A stretch of 48,874 nucleotides of DNA, taken from contig WGMF01000036.1 of assembly GCA_016125215.1 (NCBI GenBank), forward strand, positions 1 through 48,874, written 5' to 3'. This DNA is from Phycisphaera sp. Lineage in GTDB: Bacteria; Planctomycetota; Phycisphaerae; Phycisphaerales; Phycisphaeraceae. Each line of letters opens with the position of its first letter. Within the stretch, counting starts at the first letter, position 1. The position numbers were made by a program, and so were the translations under genes. Positions 30,510 to 39,182 of the stretch are shown one piece after another. The notes under the pieces were generated by a model, which did no database searches, was not told where the DNA came from, and worked only from the letters and a program-made list of their open reading frames with translations.

Positions 30510-31709
30510 TCAATCAAACCGCCCATACCTCTGGATCGTCGCCATCACCAGCCGAAGCCCCTTGAGGCTTGAGCCGTTGTTCACGCTGCCGGCGGTGGTG
30601 AAGTTGACACCTTTGCCGTGCTCGCGGGCAAGGTCGATGTCGCGCAGGCACTGCGTCACGATGTCGGGGAATTCGTTTCGGCAAAAAGTGAATGGCGCCA
30701 GCACGCCGTCGATCCGCGTGCGCGGCATGTGCGTGCGGATGTGGTCGATCATGACCGTGGGCCCGAAGTTCACCGCGGTCATGTTCAGCGTGCCCAGGAG
30801 CGGCAGCAGGTGCGCCATCGCCGAGTCGGAGTGCTGGTATCGGCTGTCTTTCGGGTCGGGGCTGAAGCGGTCAAAAATCGCACGCAACACGGGCAAGCCG
30901 AACAACTCATACATCTCCGGCGTGAACAGGCAGCAGTTGTCGTCGAGGAATGCAAACCCGTGCGGCGGCTTGTCATCGGGCCTGTTGCGCGCCGCCTCGG
31001 CGTCGAGCACGTCGGCCAGACCCAGCATCGAACGCAGGATCAGGTCGCGGAATCGCATGGCCAACTCAGGCTCGTCCATGACGAGAAACATCATGTTCTC
31101 CGGGCCAAAGACGCTTGTGGCAAACGTACACGGCCCACGCTGCGCACGGTAACGCGGCGGTCTGACACCCAGTTGGTCCAATCGGCTCTTGTGCTCGTCC
31201 CAATCCGGCGGGATCATGAACGCGCGAAGGTTCTCAAGCCTCGCTTCCACCCGGTCGAGAAGCGCCTTGAGTTCGTCTACCGTGTCAGCCGACTGTTGCA
31301 GCCAGAAAGACTCGTTGTGCCAGACGTTGCGGGCCTCGAAGATGTCCGCAAGGGATTGCGTCTTGGGCCACCGACGCTGCGGGTCGGGCAGCGATTCATC
31401 CAGCAGCCGCCTGCCCACGATCTTCTCCGAGAGGTCGTTGTAGGCCTTGTTCAACTCCACGCGCCACGCGGGGTCGTGGTTCCACCGGTACCAATCTTCC
31501 TTGATACCCAGCTCGGCAAAGACACACTCGCCCATGTTCCCGCCCAGTCCCATCGGCATCTGCGGGCAGTCGTCGGCAAACGGATCGCTTTGCGCCCGCT
31601 TGTTGTCTGCCCAGAACCGCTCGACATCGACCGGCGCAAGACCGTCGTGGCGCTGCATCTCTCCACACAGATCGTCCGCGATGGTCTGGTAATCGGTGGT
31701 GCTGTTCAT
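30510..31709 (-). CDS. Uroporphyrinogen decarboxylase-like protein
   Basis: A 399-residue protein of the UroD/methyltransferase TIM-barrel superfamily. It shows GPCTFATSVFGPENMMFLVMDEPELAMRFRDLI, HGFAFLDDNCCLFTPEMYELFGLPVLRAIFD and, near the end, GKGVNFTTAGSVNNGSSL, matching the barrel strands of this superfamily. It does not look like true heme-pathway HemE: it is longer and sits in a carbohydrate locus behind a PhyH gene six bases upstream. Relatives of this type are frequent in planctomycete sugar clusters with unknown reactions. Function unknown; a lyase or methyltransferase role is only a guess. Confidence 0.72.
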   Translation of the reverse strand: MNSTTDYQTIADDLCGEMQRHDGLAPVDVERFWADNKRAQSDPFADDCPQMPMGLGGNMGECVFAELGIKEDWYRWNHDPAWRVELNKAYNDLSEKIVGRRLLDESLPDPQRRWPKTQSLADIFEARNVWHNESFWLQQSADTVDELKALLDRVEARLENLRAFMIPPDWDEHKSRLDQLGVRPPRYRAQRGPCTFATSVFGPENMMFLVMDEPELAMRFRDLILRSMLGLADVLDAEAARNRPDDKPPHGFAFLDDNCCLFTPEMYELFGLPVLRAIFDRFSPDPKDSRYQHSDSAMAHLLPLLGTLNMTAVNFGPTVMIDHIRTHMPRTRIDGVLAPFTFCRNEFPDIVTQCLRDIDLAREHGKGVNFTTAGSVNNGSSLKGLRLVMATIQRYGRFD

Positions 31710-31715
31710 GAGGAT

Positions 31716-32516
31716 TTACCGTGTAGCCAATTGATTGAGGGTTCCGGGGTCGAGCGCGTTTTCGCCGAAGACGCGGGAGAACTTGCCCCCGCCGTTTGTT
31801 CGGCCGTCCATGTAACAGACGCTGAACGCCCGCCGGCTCTGCGAGGAGCGGTTCACGTCCGAACCGTGAAGGGTCCAGTTGTGCAGCAGCGCCACTTCGC
31901 CGGCCTTGAGTTCGAGGTAGACGCGCTTGTCGTCGGTGCAGTGCTCTGCAGCCTGTTCTTTCGTGAGGAAACCCGAGTTGTGCGACGGGTTGATGAGCGA
32001 ATGGTGCGTGCCGGGGATCAGTTGCACGCAGCCGTTCTGGATCGTTGCCGGGTCGAGCGCGAGCCAGATCGTCACCAGCGGGTCGCGGTCCAGTGCGGTC
32101 CAGCGGTCCTGGTGCCACGGCAGGAACGTGCCCTTGTGGGCCGGCTTGTTCATGAACATGGCGCGGAAGCAATCGATCGGCGTGTCCGGCCCGTACTCGT
32201 GGTCGCAGATGTGCTTGAAGATCGGCCGCTGCATGAAGGCGAGGAACATCGGGTCGAACTCGAGGTCCTGGATCTTGCGGTAGCCCAGGGTTCGGCCCTT
32301 GTGCCCCCTGCTCTGGCGGCCGGCGTCTTCGTAGGTGCCCGTTTCCGAGTCGAGCTGCATGAGCATCCGGTCGTAGTTGGTGTCGGCTTCGCCGAGCATG
32401 ATGTCGTCGATGCGCTTCTGCATCGCGGCCAGCTCCACGTCGCTGAGCAGCTTGCCGAGCTTGATGAATCCGTCGCGTTCGTACTGCGCCCATTGTTGTT
32501 CGGTCAATCGGTCCAT
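31716..32516 (-). CDS. Phytanoyl-CoA dioxygenase (PhyH) family protein
   Basis: A 266-residue Fe(II)/2-oxoglutarate-dependent oxygenase. The iron triad is visible: His and Asp in PWHQDRW and a distal His in LLHNWTLHGSD. The 2-oxoglutarate-binding Arg is probably in SSQSRRAFSV. It begins with the family pattern QQWAQYERDGFIKL. I chose the ATG at 32516 over 32555 because GGAG lies nine bases upstream. The UroD-like gene follows after six bases, and an AraC-type regulator lies just upstream on the same strand. The substrate is unknown; a sugar derivative is possible. Confidence 0.85.
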   Translation of the reverse strand: MDRLTEQQWAQYERDGFIKLGKLLSDVELAAMQKRIDDIMLGEADTNYDRMLMQLDSETGTYEDAGRQSRGHKGRTLGYRKIQDLEFDPMFLAFMQRPIFKHICDHEYGPDTPIDCFRAMFMNKPAHKGTFLPWHQDRWTALDRDPLVTIWLALDPATIQNGCVQLIPGTHHSLINPSHNSGFLTKEQAAEHCTDDKRVYLELKAGEVALLHNWTLHGSDVNRSSQSRRAFSVCYMDGRTNGGGKFSRVFGENALDPGTLNQLATR

Positions 32517-32579
32517 GTGGCCGGTCTCCGTGTGGTCGTGTGCGGTTAGGGACAAGCGGTGAACTCTATCCCGGGCCGA

Positions 32580-33455
32580 TTACACGGGGAATGTCGGGCT
32601 TGAATCCGGGGATGGATATTCTGAATCGCGTGCCAGTCGGTGCTCGCTGGGGCTGTGCCCGAAGTGGTGCTTGAACGCACGGGAGAAGTGGTACGGGTCG
32701 TCGAATCCCACCGCCTTGCCCACGGCCGCGACGGTCAAGGGTTCGCCGAGAAGCATCTGTGCCGCTTTTTCCATGCGGAGGCGGTTGAGGTATTGCATCG
32801 GGGTCACGCCCAGCGCCCGGTTGAAGACCCGGTTGAGGTGCTGGGCGGTGTAACCCGCGCGTTGTGCAAGGTCGCCCAGGTGCGTCGGCCTGGCCACGCG
32901 GAGCTTGAGCTCTTCAAGCATCTGCGACACCAGCGGGTCGATCGGCAGGCCATGCACGAGCCGGCGACGGGCGTTGTCATGGAGTAATTCCAGAAACACC
33001 AGCCGGGTCCAACCGGGCATCATGGCCCTGCGCCGGGGTTGTTCAGAGTCAAACTCCGCCAGCGCACCACGCAGGTAGCCGTCGAGCCGACTCCCACGCA
33101 CGACCCCCTGTAACCGCGGAAACTCGATCAGATCAAACACGCTCTGACCCCCCGGCAGCGCCGCATGCAGGTGGATCGACAGCAACGTCACGCGCTGGGT
33201 CTTGCTATATCCGTGGTGCTCGACGCCAGGCGGGACGATGAGCAGCGACTGTTCCTCAAGCGCGACCTCTTCACCCGTGATGACCCAGACCGGTCGGCCG
33301 CGAGTGACGAAGATCAGGTTGTAGTCCGAGATCACCCGCTGGTGCAGGCGGTAGCCGTCTGACTTGTGCTGACGGCTGCACGTGAACGTGGTCAGTTGCA
33401 CGTTGGCGGTGATGTAGTCCAGGAGCGAACTCGGGATGGGCGTGGGGCTGGACAT
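32580..33455 (-). CDS. AraC-family transcription regulator
   Basis: A 291-residue regulator. The N-terminal cupin-like sensor domain (about 25-110, DYNLIFVTRGRPVWVITGEEVALEEQSLLIVPPGVEHHGY) is followed by a C-terminal AraC domain (about 190-280) with two helix-turn-helix units. The last contains AVGKAVGFDDPYHFSRAFKHHFGHSPSEHR. It lies immediately upstream of the PhyH-UroD pair on the same strand and divergent from the GH-D-like gene, so it probably controls both in response to a sugar or its derivative. No ribosome binding site is visible before the ATG. Confidence 0.9.
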   Translation of the reverse strand: MSSPTPIPSSLLDYITANVQLTTFTCSRQHKSDGYRLHQRVISDYNLIFVTRGRPVWVITGEEVALEEQSLLIVPPGVEHHGYSKTQRVTLLSIHLHAALPGGQSVFDLIEFPRLQGVVRGSRLDGYLRGALAEFDSEQPRRRAMMPGWTRLVFLELLHDNARRRLVHGLPIDPLVSQMLEELKLRVARPTHLGDLAQRAGYTAQHLNRVFNRALGVTPMQYLNRLRMEKAAQMLLGEPLTVAAVGKAVGFDDPYHFSRAFKHHFGHSPSEHRLARDSEYPSPDSSPTFPV

Positions 33456-33636
33456 GCGATAACCGTTCTAGCGTGAGTTCGGGTGTCTGCACAGTGTAAT
33501 CCCACCGGGGTTATGGCTCGATTCATCGAGCGGCACGGTGTGGCGAGGGATACGACTGTCTGTATGATGCGTCGCGTTTCACAGTGTGATGCTGCGCTTC
33601 ATTATCTACTGGCATACGATGGACAGGACCCCCACC

Positions 33637-35958
33637 ATGAGCACAACGGTCTTCCCCGGTGCGCACGAAAAAACCCCGTCACTCGCTCAATACTTCAGTT
33701 GGATCAACAACACCAACGAGGGCGCGACCGAGCAACAGACGCTGCTCAACCTGGCGTTCTTCGAGTGGCTCCACGATGAGTTCGGCATGAAGCTGGACAT
33801 CTACGCCTTTGACGCCGGTGCGATCGACGGCGCGGGGTTTTACGGTTCGGTCAAGAGCGAGCGCTTCAAGCGGCAGTTCCCGCGCGGCTTTGGGCCGATC
33901 GTCGAGGCGGCGGCAAGGTTCGGTTGTCGATTGGGTATCTGGGGCGGGCCGGACGGCTTTGGCAACACCGAAGATGAGGCCCGCGAACGCATCGAACAGA
34001 TGGTCAGCCTCTGCCGTGACCACCACTTCATGCTCTTCAAGTTCGACTCGGTCTGCGGCAATCTCAGGCCAGAGAAGATCAAGTATTTCATCGAGATGAT
34101 GACCGAGTGCCGAAAGCACAGCCCGGACCTGATCCTGCTCAACCATCGGCTGGACCTGGGCGAGGGGCTGCCCCACGCCACGACGTTCCTGTGGGAGGGC
34201 GTGGAGATGTATACCGATGTCTATGGCCCCAATCACGTCCCCGGCACGCACAACCGTGTGCGCGAGATCAGCCGGGGGCTGCCGCCGAACCTCGGCAGGT
34301 TGACCGAGGACCACGGCGTGTGCATTTCCAGTTGCGTCGATCACTGGGAAGACTCGCTGATCCAACAGGCGTTCAACCGTTGCCTGATCCTCGCACCGGA
34401 AATCTACGGCAGCCCGTGGCTCATGCGAGACGACGAGTTCCCCCGGCTGGCGCGCATCTACAACCTCCACCGCCGATACCGGGACATCCTAGTGAAGGGT
34501 TTGCTCTTGCCCGAAACACCTTTCGGCCAGGACGCGGTGAGCCGGGGCAATGACGCAACCCGGTTCCTCTCGCTGCGAAACGTGACGTGGTTGCCGATCA
34601 AGGTCCCGGTGACGCTCGATGAAACGATCGGCCTTGCCAGAGCCGACCGCGTCGAGGTGCGACGCATGTTCCCGTTCGAGACGGTGCTCGGGGAGTATGC
34701 GTGGGGCCAGACGGTCGAGGTGACGGTCGAACCCTTCCGCGCGTGTCTTGTCATGGTTACCACGAAAGGCAACAGCGAGATCGGCTTCCACGGTTGCGAT
34801 GGTGAGATCGTCAAAGACAAACCGGGCGATGACGCTGAGCTGATCCTGTGGGGCCTGCCGGGGACGCAGGCGGACGTGCATATCGACGCCAAGGGCTACC
34901 GCTCTGCGATGATCGACGGCCAATCGGCGGACAGCCTGCTGACGGCAAAGGGAATGACCGTTGAGTTCGATGGTCCAAAACTCACCGAGGCCTGGCACCG
35001 CAAGCTGGGCGACATGAAGAAGACCGATGTCCCGACCGATGCGGAGGCGTTGTACGAAGCCACGTGCTACGCGGCGGACAACAACGCGCTGGAGGTGCGC
35101 GAACTGATGCGGTCCGGACCGACAAGCGTCCCGGCTGTTCAGAACGCACGCGATGCGTTCTTCGGGCAGGAGACGTTCCGCAAGCGCGGCCTGTGGGACC
35201 GCTACATGTTCGACGGCGACCCCGAAACATATTTCTCCGTCTGCCGTCGGCGTGGCGAGCTGCGCATCCGCGGCGGGTCATTGCGGATCGACTTTGGCCA
35301 ACCGATCCATATCGACCAGCTTGTCCTCGAAACAGGCGGCGACTACAACCTCCAACCCCTGAAAAACCACGAAGCGGTGTCGGCGTCTGTGTCGAACGAC
35401 CTGCGGACGTGGACGCCGATCAAGGGCTTTGCTGAAGGTGACATCCACCTGCCCATCCCGACGGATCAACCCGTGCGATACCTCCGTCTGCGGAATTGCC
35501 CGGACCGGATCAACGAGGCGCGGGGTTACTTGCGTGGCAAGGCGCTGGACCGCACAACGTGGCGCGCGAGCAATCTCTTTGCCCACAATTTCCCCGCCAC
35601 CGTGGCGTGGTCCACGTCCGTGACCGTCCACCGGGTGCATCCCGGCAGTTACCTCGTGGTGCCCGTGTTCGGCCCGCACGTGCCCGAAGCCGTCTACGCG
35701 GCGGCAAGGTGCGGCGGGCGTTACCTCGGGGCTGCGCGTCGTGCGCCCTCTTACCCGTCCAATGCCTGGGAGTGCGATGTCAGCAAAGGGAGATGCTACA
35801 CGTATTTCATCCCGCTCGATCCAAATGTCGAAGGTCAAAGAATAGACGTGACACTGCTTGGTTTGGATGGCTGCGCCAAAGAAGAATTGCGCAGCGAGGT
35901 CTGGGTCACCGCGTTCCCCACGCCACACAAGGGCGAGCGCGTCGTGCTCAAACGGTAA
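33637..35958 (+). CDS. GH-D-clan-like glycoside hydrolase with discoidin-like domain
   Basis: A 773-residue protein. The N-terminal half looks like an alpha-galactosidase-type (clan GH-D) barrel: KLDIYAFDAGAIDGAG, CRLGIWGGPDGFG and FMLFKFDSVCG, in which Asp137 fits the nucleophile position of the KxD motif. A later DHGVCISSCVDHWEDS may supply the acid/base. A beta-rich middle follows. Residues about 530-650 (GSLRIDFGQPIHIDQLVLETGGDYN…RYLRLRN) resemble a F5/8-type-C carbohydrate-binding domain. No signal peptide is seen. The ATG at 33637 is preceded by AGGA nine bases upstream. The family assignment is moderate; the exact GH number is not certain. Confidence 0.7.
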   Translation: MSTTVFPGAHEKTPSLAQYFSWINNTNEGATEQQTLLNLAFFEWLHDEFGMKLDIYAFDAGAIDGAGFYGSVKSERFKRQFPRGFGPIVEAAARFGCRLGIWGGPDGFGNTEDEARERIEQMVSLCRDHHFMLFKFDSVCGNLRPEKIKYFIEMMTECRKHSPDLILLNHRLDLGEGLPHATTFLWEGVEMYTDVYGPNHVPGTHNRVREISRGLPPNLGRLTEDHGVCISSCVDHWEDSLIQQAFNRCLILAPEIYGSPWLMRDDEFPRLARIYNLHRRYRDILVKGLLLPETPFGQDAVSRGNDATRFLSLRNVTWLPIKVPVTLDETIGLARADRVEVRRMFPFETVLGEYAWGQTVEVTVEPFRACLVMVTTKGNSEIGFHGCDGEIVKDKPGDDAELILWGLPGTQADVHIDAKGYRSAMIDGQSADSLLTAKGMTVEFDGPKLTEAWHRKLGDMKKTDVPTDAEALYEATCYAADNNALEVRELMRSGPTSVPAVQNARDAFFGQETFRKRGLWDRYMFDGDPETYFSVCRRRGELRIRGGSLRIDFGQPIHIDQLVLETGGDYNLQPLKNHEAVSASVSNDLRTWTPIKGFAEGDIHLPIPTDQPVRYLRLRNCPDRINEARGYLRGKALDRTTWRASNLFAHNFPATVAWSTSVTVHRVHPGSYLVVPVFGPHVPEAVYAAARCGGRYLGAARRAPSYPSNAWECDVSKGRCYTYFIPLDPNVEGQRIDVTLLGLDGCAKEELRSEVWVTAFPTPHKGERVVLKR

Positions 35959-36003
35959 ACCGGGCCTGCATGAATAACATCGACAACATGTGATTTCATG
36001 GGG

Positions 36004-36104
36004 GTGCCACTGGCGGCTCGCCCGCATGGGGTGCCACTGGCGGCTTGCCCGCCAGTGCCTGTAACGCACGACTTTTTCACTGGCGGGCGAGCCGCCAGTG
36101 GCAC
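36004..36104. repeat. Double-hairpin REP-like repeat, copy D with an extra partial arm
   Basis: A full element (36031-36104: two inverted arms around a 20-base spacer) is preceded by a truncated arm (36004-36025). It lies between the convergent GH-D-like and FKP genes. The spacer shares a core near ACGCACGA and a T-rich end with the inverted spacer of copy E. Confidence 0.88.
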
Positions 36105-36138
36105 CCGCGATTCGATGAGTTTTGCTTTGGTGCTTGAC

Positions 36139-39018
36139 TCAACTTCGTGTCACGACAAGCCCCGTCGTCGAGACCGAGAGGTCCACGAAACGCGCACGGG
36201 CGTTGGGGGGGTTGTCCGTGAGCGATTGCCGGACGCGGCCCGCGGCCTGCGGGTCTTTGGCGACAAAGAGGAAGTACCCCCCGCCGCCGGCGCCGAGCAG
36301 TTTCGCGCCCAGAAGATGGTCCTGAACCTGCGCGAGGATCGCCCGCGTGGCGGGCGGGTTGGTGCCGGAGTCGAGGGCCTGGTTGAGTTGCCACGTGCGG
36401 TCGATGGCGATTCCCAGCGCGGTGAAATTTCCGTGCTGGATGACGCGCTGCATGTGGTCGGCGTGGCGTCCGAGGTCGCGCAGGACGGAGAGCGTTTCAC
36501 GGCGGTTGAGGAACATGCCGCGGACGATCTCGGCCAGGATGCCCCGCGCGACGCGCGTGACGCCGGTGTAGTAGAGCATGAGGCAGCTTCGGTACATCGG
36601 GTCGGTAAAGAGCGTCTCGGGCAGCCAGCGGACCTCGGGGCTTTGGCGCAGGCCGGGCGTGGTTTCGAGGCTCTTGACGCCGGGCAGGATGCCGCCGAAC
36701 TGGTCCTGCCAGCCGCCGCCGGTGGTGAGCAGTTGCTCGATGGTGAGCGTGCGATTGGCAATCTCCATGCGGCCCCAGTGGTGGCCGCAGAGGTCGGAGA
36801 GCGCAGCAAGGAGTGTGGCCGCCAGGATGCTGCTCGTGCCCAGGCCCGAACCCTTGGGGATGGCACAGAGCATGGAGAGTTCGATGCCGCCGCCCAATGC
36901 GCGGAGCTGCGCTTCGAGCGAGGGGTATGGGTTACTTGAGAAATCGGGGTGGAAGCCCGCCAGCGCGAGAGCCGCTTTGGGGATGGAAAAGCCCGAGCCG
37001 ACCTGTGCGTAGCGGGCGATGGCGTCGTAATCGCCGCAGGTCTCGGTGCTGCCCAGGTCGATCGAACGCAGCGTGATGGTCGGCTCTTCGGTGGTGCGGA
37101 CGAAGACCTGGATGGGCTGTTGACCGTTGAGGTCGACCGCGAGGTTCACGACCTTCCCGCCGTTGAGCAGGCAATACGGCGGCGTATCGGTCCAGCCTCC
37201 CGCGAGGTCGAGGCGCACCGGTGAGCGTGCCCAGATGACCTGGTCGGCTAACAGAGTGTTGCGCGGCTGCGGGGTCTTGTGCATGACCCCCTGCACGATG
37301 GCGTCGCGCAGGGATGCAAACGCCTGCGCTTCGAGCTTCGCGTCTTCGTGCCCCGACTCGCGCGAGACGAGGTAACGGAACATGCGGTCACGGATGTAGG
37401 GGAACAGGTCACGCTGTGGGTCGGGCGAACCCTCGGGGACGTTCAAGCCGCGACCGGCCACCACACGCGCCGCGTGGTCGAGGTCAATTTGATGGATCAC
37501 GCTGCGGTGCGCATGGGCCACCATCTGCGGGATGCACCGGGCCAGCAGGCTTGTTTTCTGCTCGTAGAGGCGCGCGAGGTTGGCACGATCACTCAATTCG
37601 TTGGCGGAAAGACGGTCAGCTTTCAAATAGCGTTCACGCCCGGCTTGATCCACTGTTGATGGCTCACCGATCATCCAGCGCAGCATCGCGCCGGCCGCGA
37701 AAGGTGACTCCACCACCGGGAAGATCGGCGCCATCTGGATGTCCGTCTGGTTGGTGAGATCTAGGTCATCAAGCTTCAACCCGTGCCCCGTCAACCACTC
37801 CCCAAACGATCGGCCCATCCAGAGCGTTGAAGCATCTCCCACCGCCCCGCGGAACGGATCGCTGAATCCATACGGACGCAACGCCCACTGCGATTCACCG
37901 ATGGGGACCATGTCTACGCACACACCCTCGGGCAGGTCCAGCCCCCCCACCCCTTCCGGGATGCCGGTGACTACGTGCCTTGCGCGCAGCGTCCAGCCCG
38001 AACCGATCACCGCGTTTTCGATCCAGACCTGCCTGTTCGCCGGTCCAAGTGGTGTGGCACACACGGCGTTTTGCGTGAAGATCGACGGGTGGGGTTTGGG
38101 CAGCGCGCTGAGGATGCGTCGCGGGTCGTGCTCACGGTTCTGCAGCGCAAGCGATGAGTCGATCAAATCCGTGCTGCTGCCGAAGTGGTAGAACTCGGCC
38201 TCGGGCAGCGGCAGCACCGCGACGGAGAGTTCGGACACGCCGGGCGTGGGGATGTCGGGCTTTTCCCCCAGCGCGGGGCCGAACTGGCTGTAGAGGTCGT
38301 ACTCACCCACGGATTTGTTTTTGAAGTTTTGATCCTTTTCATCCCAGCCACACGCACGCATGAGCGCGTCCATCGCGCGCTGGCTCAGCAACCACACGCC
38401 CACGTCGAGCAGCGGGTGCGTGGATGCGGCGCGCTGCTGCACCTCGTCGCGTGAGGGCTTTTGCCTCATGCAGACCAACCGGGTCGGGTCGTCACGCCTC
38501 GTGAAGAACACGCCGTGGTTCGAGGCCTTGTCGTGGACATCGGTCAGCCCGACGCAGACCACGTCCGCCTCGGGGATGTTTTCCAAAGGAGCATCGAGCC
38601 ACAAGAGCACGTCGCCCGACGCAATCACCCAGCGCAAACTTCCGGGGGCGCGGTCGAGGATCGAAGCGAGGATCGGCTGTTGGATGTCCAGCAGCGTCTG
38701 GTCGAGGCGCTGGCCTGTCATCCAACGGAACGTGGGGATGGGGATCAGCGCCTTGCCGATCGGGGCGTACGCGGGCAATCGTCGGCTGTGACCGCCGGCG
38801 TGGAGGATGATGCGTCGATCCTGTTGCGCCCACGCCTGCCAGGTCTCGCCGGGGCTGAGGTGTTGCCACGCGCTGTGGACGAGGTGGGCTGTGCCGCCGC
38901 CGGAGCCTAAGCGTCGGTCGGGCGGGTCCGATGCGACGTAGCACGACCGTTGGTCCAAGCCGGTGAGCCGGTGGAACTGGTCAACGAGGGAACCGGGCAC
39001 GGAGATCAGGGTTTGCAC
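36139..39018 (-). CDS. fkp: Bifunctional L-fucokinase/fucose-1-phosphate guanylyltransferase
   Basis: A two-domain salvage enzyme of 959 residues that phosphorylates L-fucose with ATP and couples it to GTP, giving GDP-L-fucose. The N-terminal pyrophosphorylase part has LGSGGGTAHL (near residues 37-46) and HAGGHSRRLPAYAPIGKALIPIP. The C-terminal GHMP kinase part has SPVRLDLAGGWTDTPPY, the ATP loop PKGSGLGTSS with Lys722, TTGGGWQDQFGG, and GAGGGGYFLF. It closely follows the recalled Bacteroides FKP in order and length (about 950). I chose GTG at 39018: translation then opens (M)QTLISVPGSLVDQFH like the Bacteroides protein, and TATTCT lies just upstream. The gene is divergent from the sugar uptake operon. 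Confidence 0.94.
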   Translation of the reverse strand: MQTLISVPGSLVDQFHRLTGLDQRSCYVASDPPDRRLGSGGGTAHLVHSAWQHLSPGETWQAWAQQDRRIILHAGGHSRRLPAYAPIGKALIPIPTFRWMTGQRLDQTLLDIQQPILASILDRAPGSLRWVIASGDVLLWLDAPLENIPEADVVCVGLTDVHDKASNHGVFFTRRDDPTRLVCMRQKPSRDEVQQRAASTHPLLDVGVWLLSQRAMDALMRACGWDEKDQNFKNKSVGEYDLYSQFGPALGEKPDIPTPGVSELSVAVLPLPEAEFYHFGSSTDLIDSSLALQNREHDPRRILSALPKPHPSIFTQNAVCATPLGPANRQVWIENAVIGSGWTLRARHVVTGIPEGVGGLDLPEGVCVDMVPIGESQWALRPYGFSDPFRGAVGDASTLWMGRSFGEWLTGHGLKLDDLDLTNQTDIQMAPIFPVVESPFAAGAMLRWMIGEPSTVDQAGRERYLKADRLSANELSDRANLARLYEQKTSLLARCIPQMVAHAHRSVIHQIDLDHAARVVAGRGLNVPEGSPDPQRDLFPYIRDRMFRYLVSRESGHEDAKLEAQAFASLRDAIVQGVMHKTPQPRNTLLADQVIWARSPVRLDLAGGWTDTPPYCLLNGGKVVNLAVDLNGQQPIQVFVRTTEEPTITLRSIDLGSTETCGDYDAIARYAQVGSGFSIPKAALALAGFHPDFSSNPYPSLEAQLRALGGGIELSMLCAIPKGSGLGTSSILAATLLAALSDLCGHHWGRMEIANRTLTIEQLLTTGGGWQDQFGGILPGVKSLETTPGLRQSPEVRWLPETLFTDPMYRSCLMLYYTGVTRVARGILAEIVRGMFLNRRETLSVLRDLGRHADHMQRVIQHGNFTALGIAIDRTWQLNQALDSGTNPPATRAILAQVQDHLLGAKLLGAGGGGYFLFVAKDPQAAGRVRQSLTDNPPNARARFVDLSVSTTGLVVTRS

Positions 39019-39026
39019 GGGAGCTA

Positions 39027-39032
39027 AGAATA
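39027..39032 (-). promoter_or_regulatory. -10 element predicting a near-leaderless fkp mRNA
   Basis: TATTCT on the minus strand ends eight bases before the GTG at 39018, so the predicted transcript start lies about two bases ahead of the codon. No Shine-Dalgarno sequence is present. Confidence 0.35.
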
Positions 39033-39182
39033 CCCGACCGGGGGTCAACGGGCTGCACGACGTTACAGGATATTTCGGGTCGATCTACGCGGGACTTCAT
39101 GCGGAGCCGGCGTCGCAATCGAGTATCATCAAGATCGATTCAGCCACCTGTCCCGAGCGTCTACCGCCTTTAAGGAGTCCAC

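Noticed and set aside
30618-32549. A 643-codon plus-strand frame opposite the UroD and PhyH genes
   Set aside because: Both minus-strand genes have clear family motifs and tight operon spacing; the plus frame has none.
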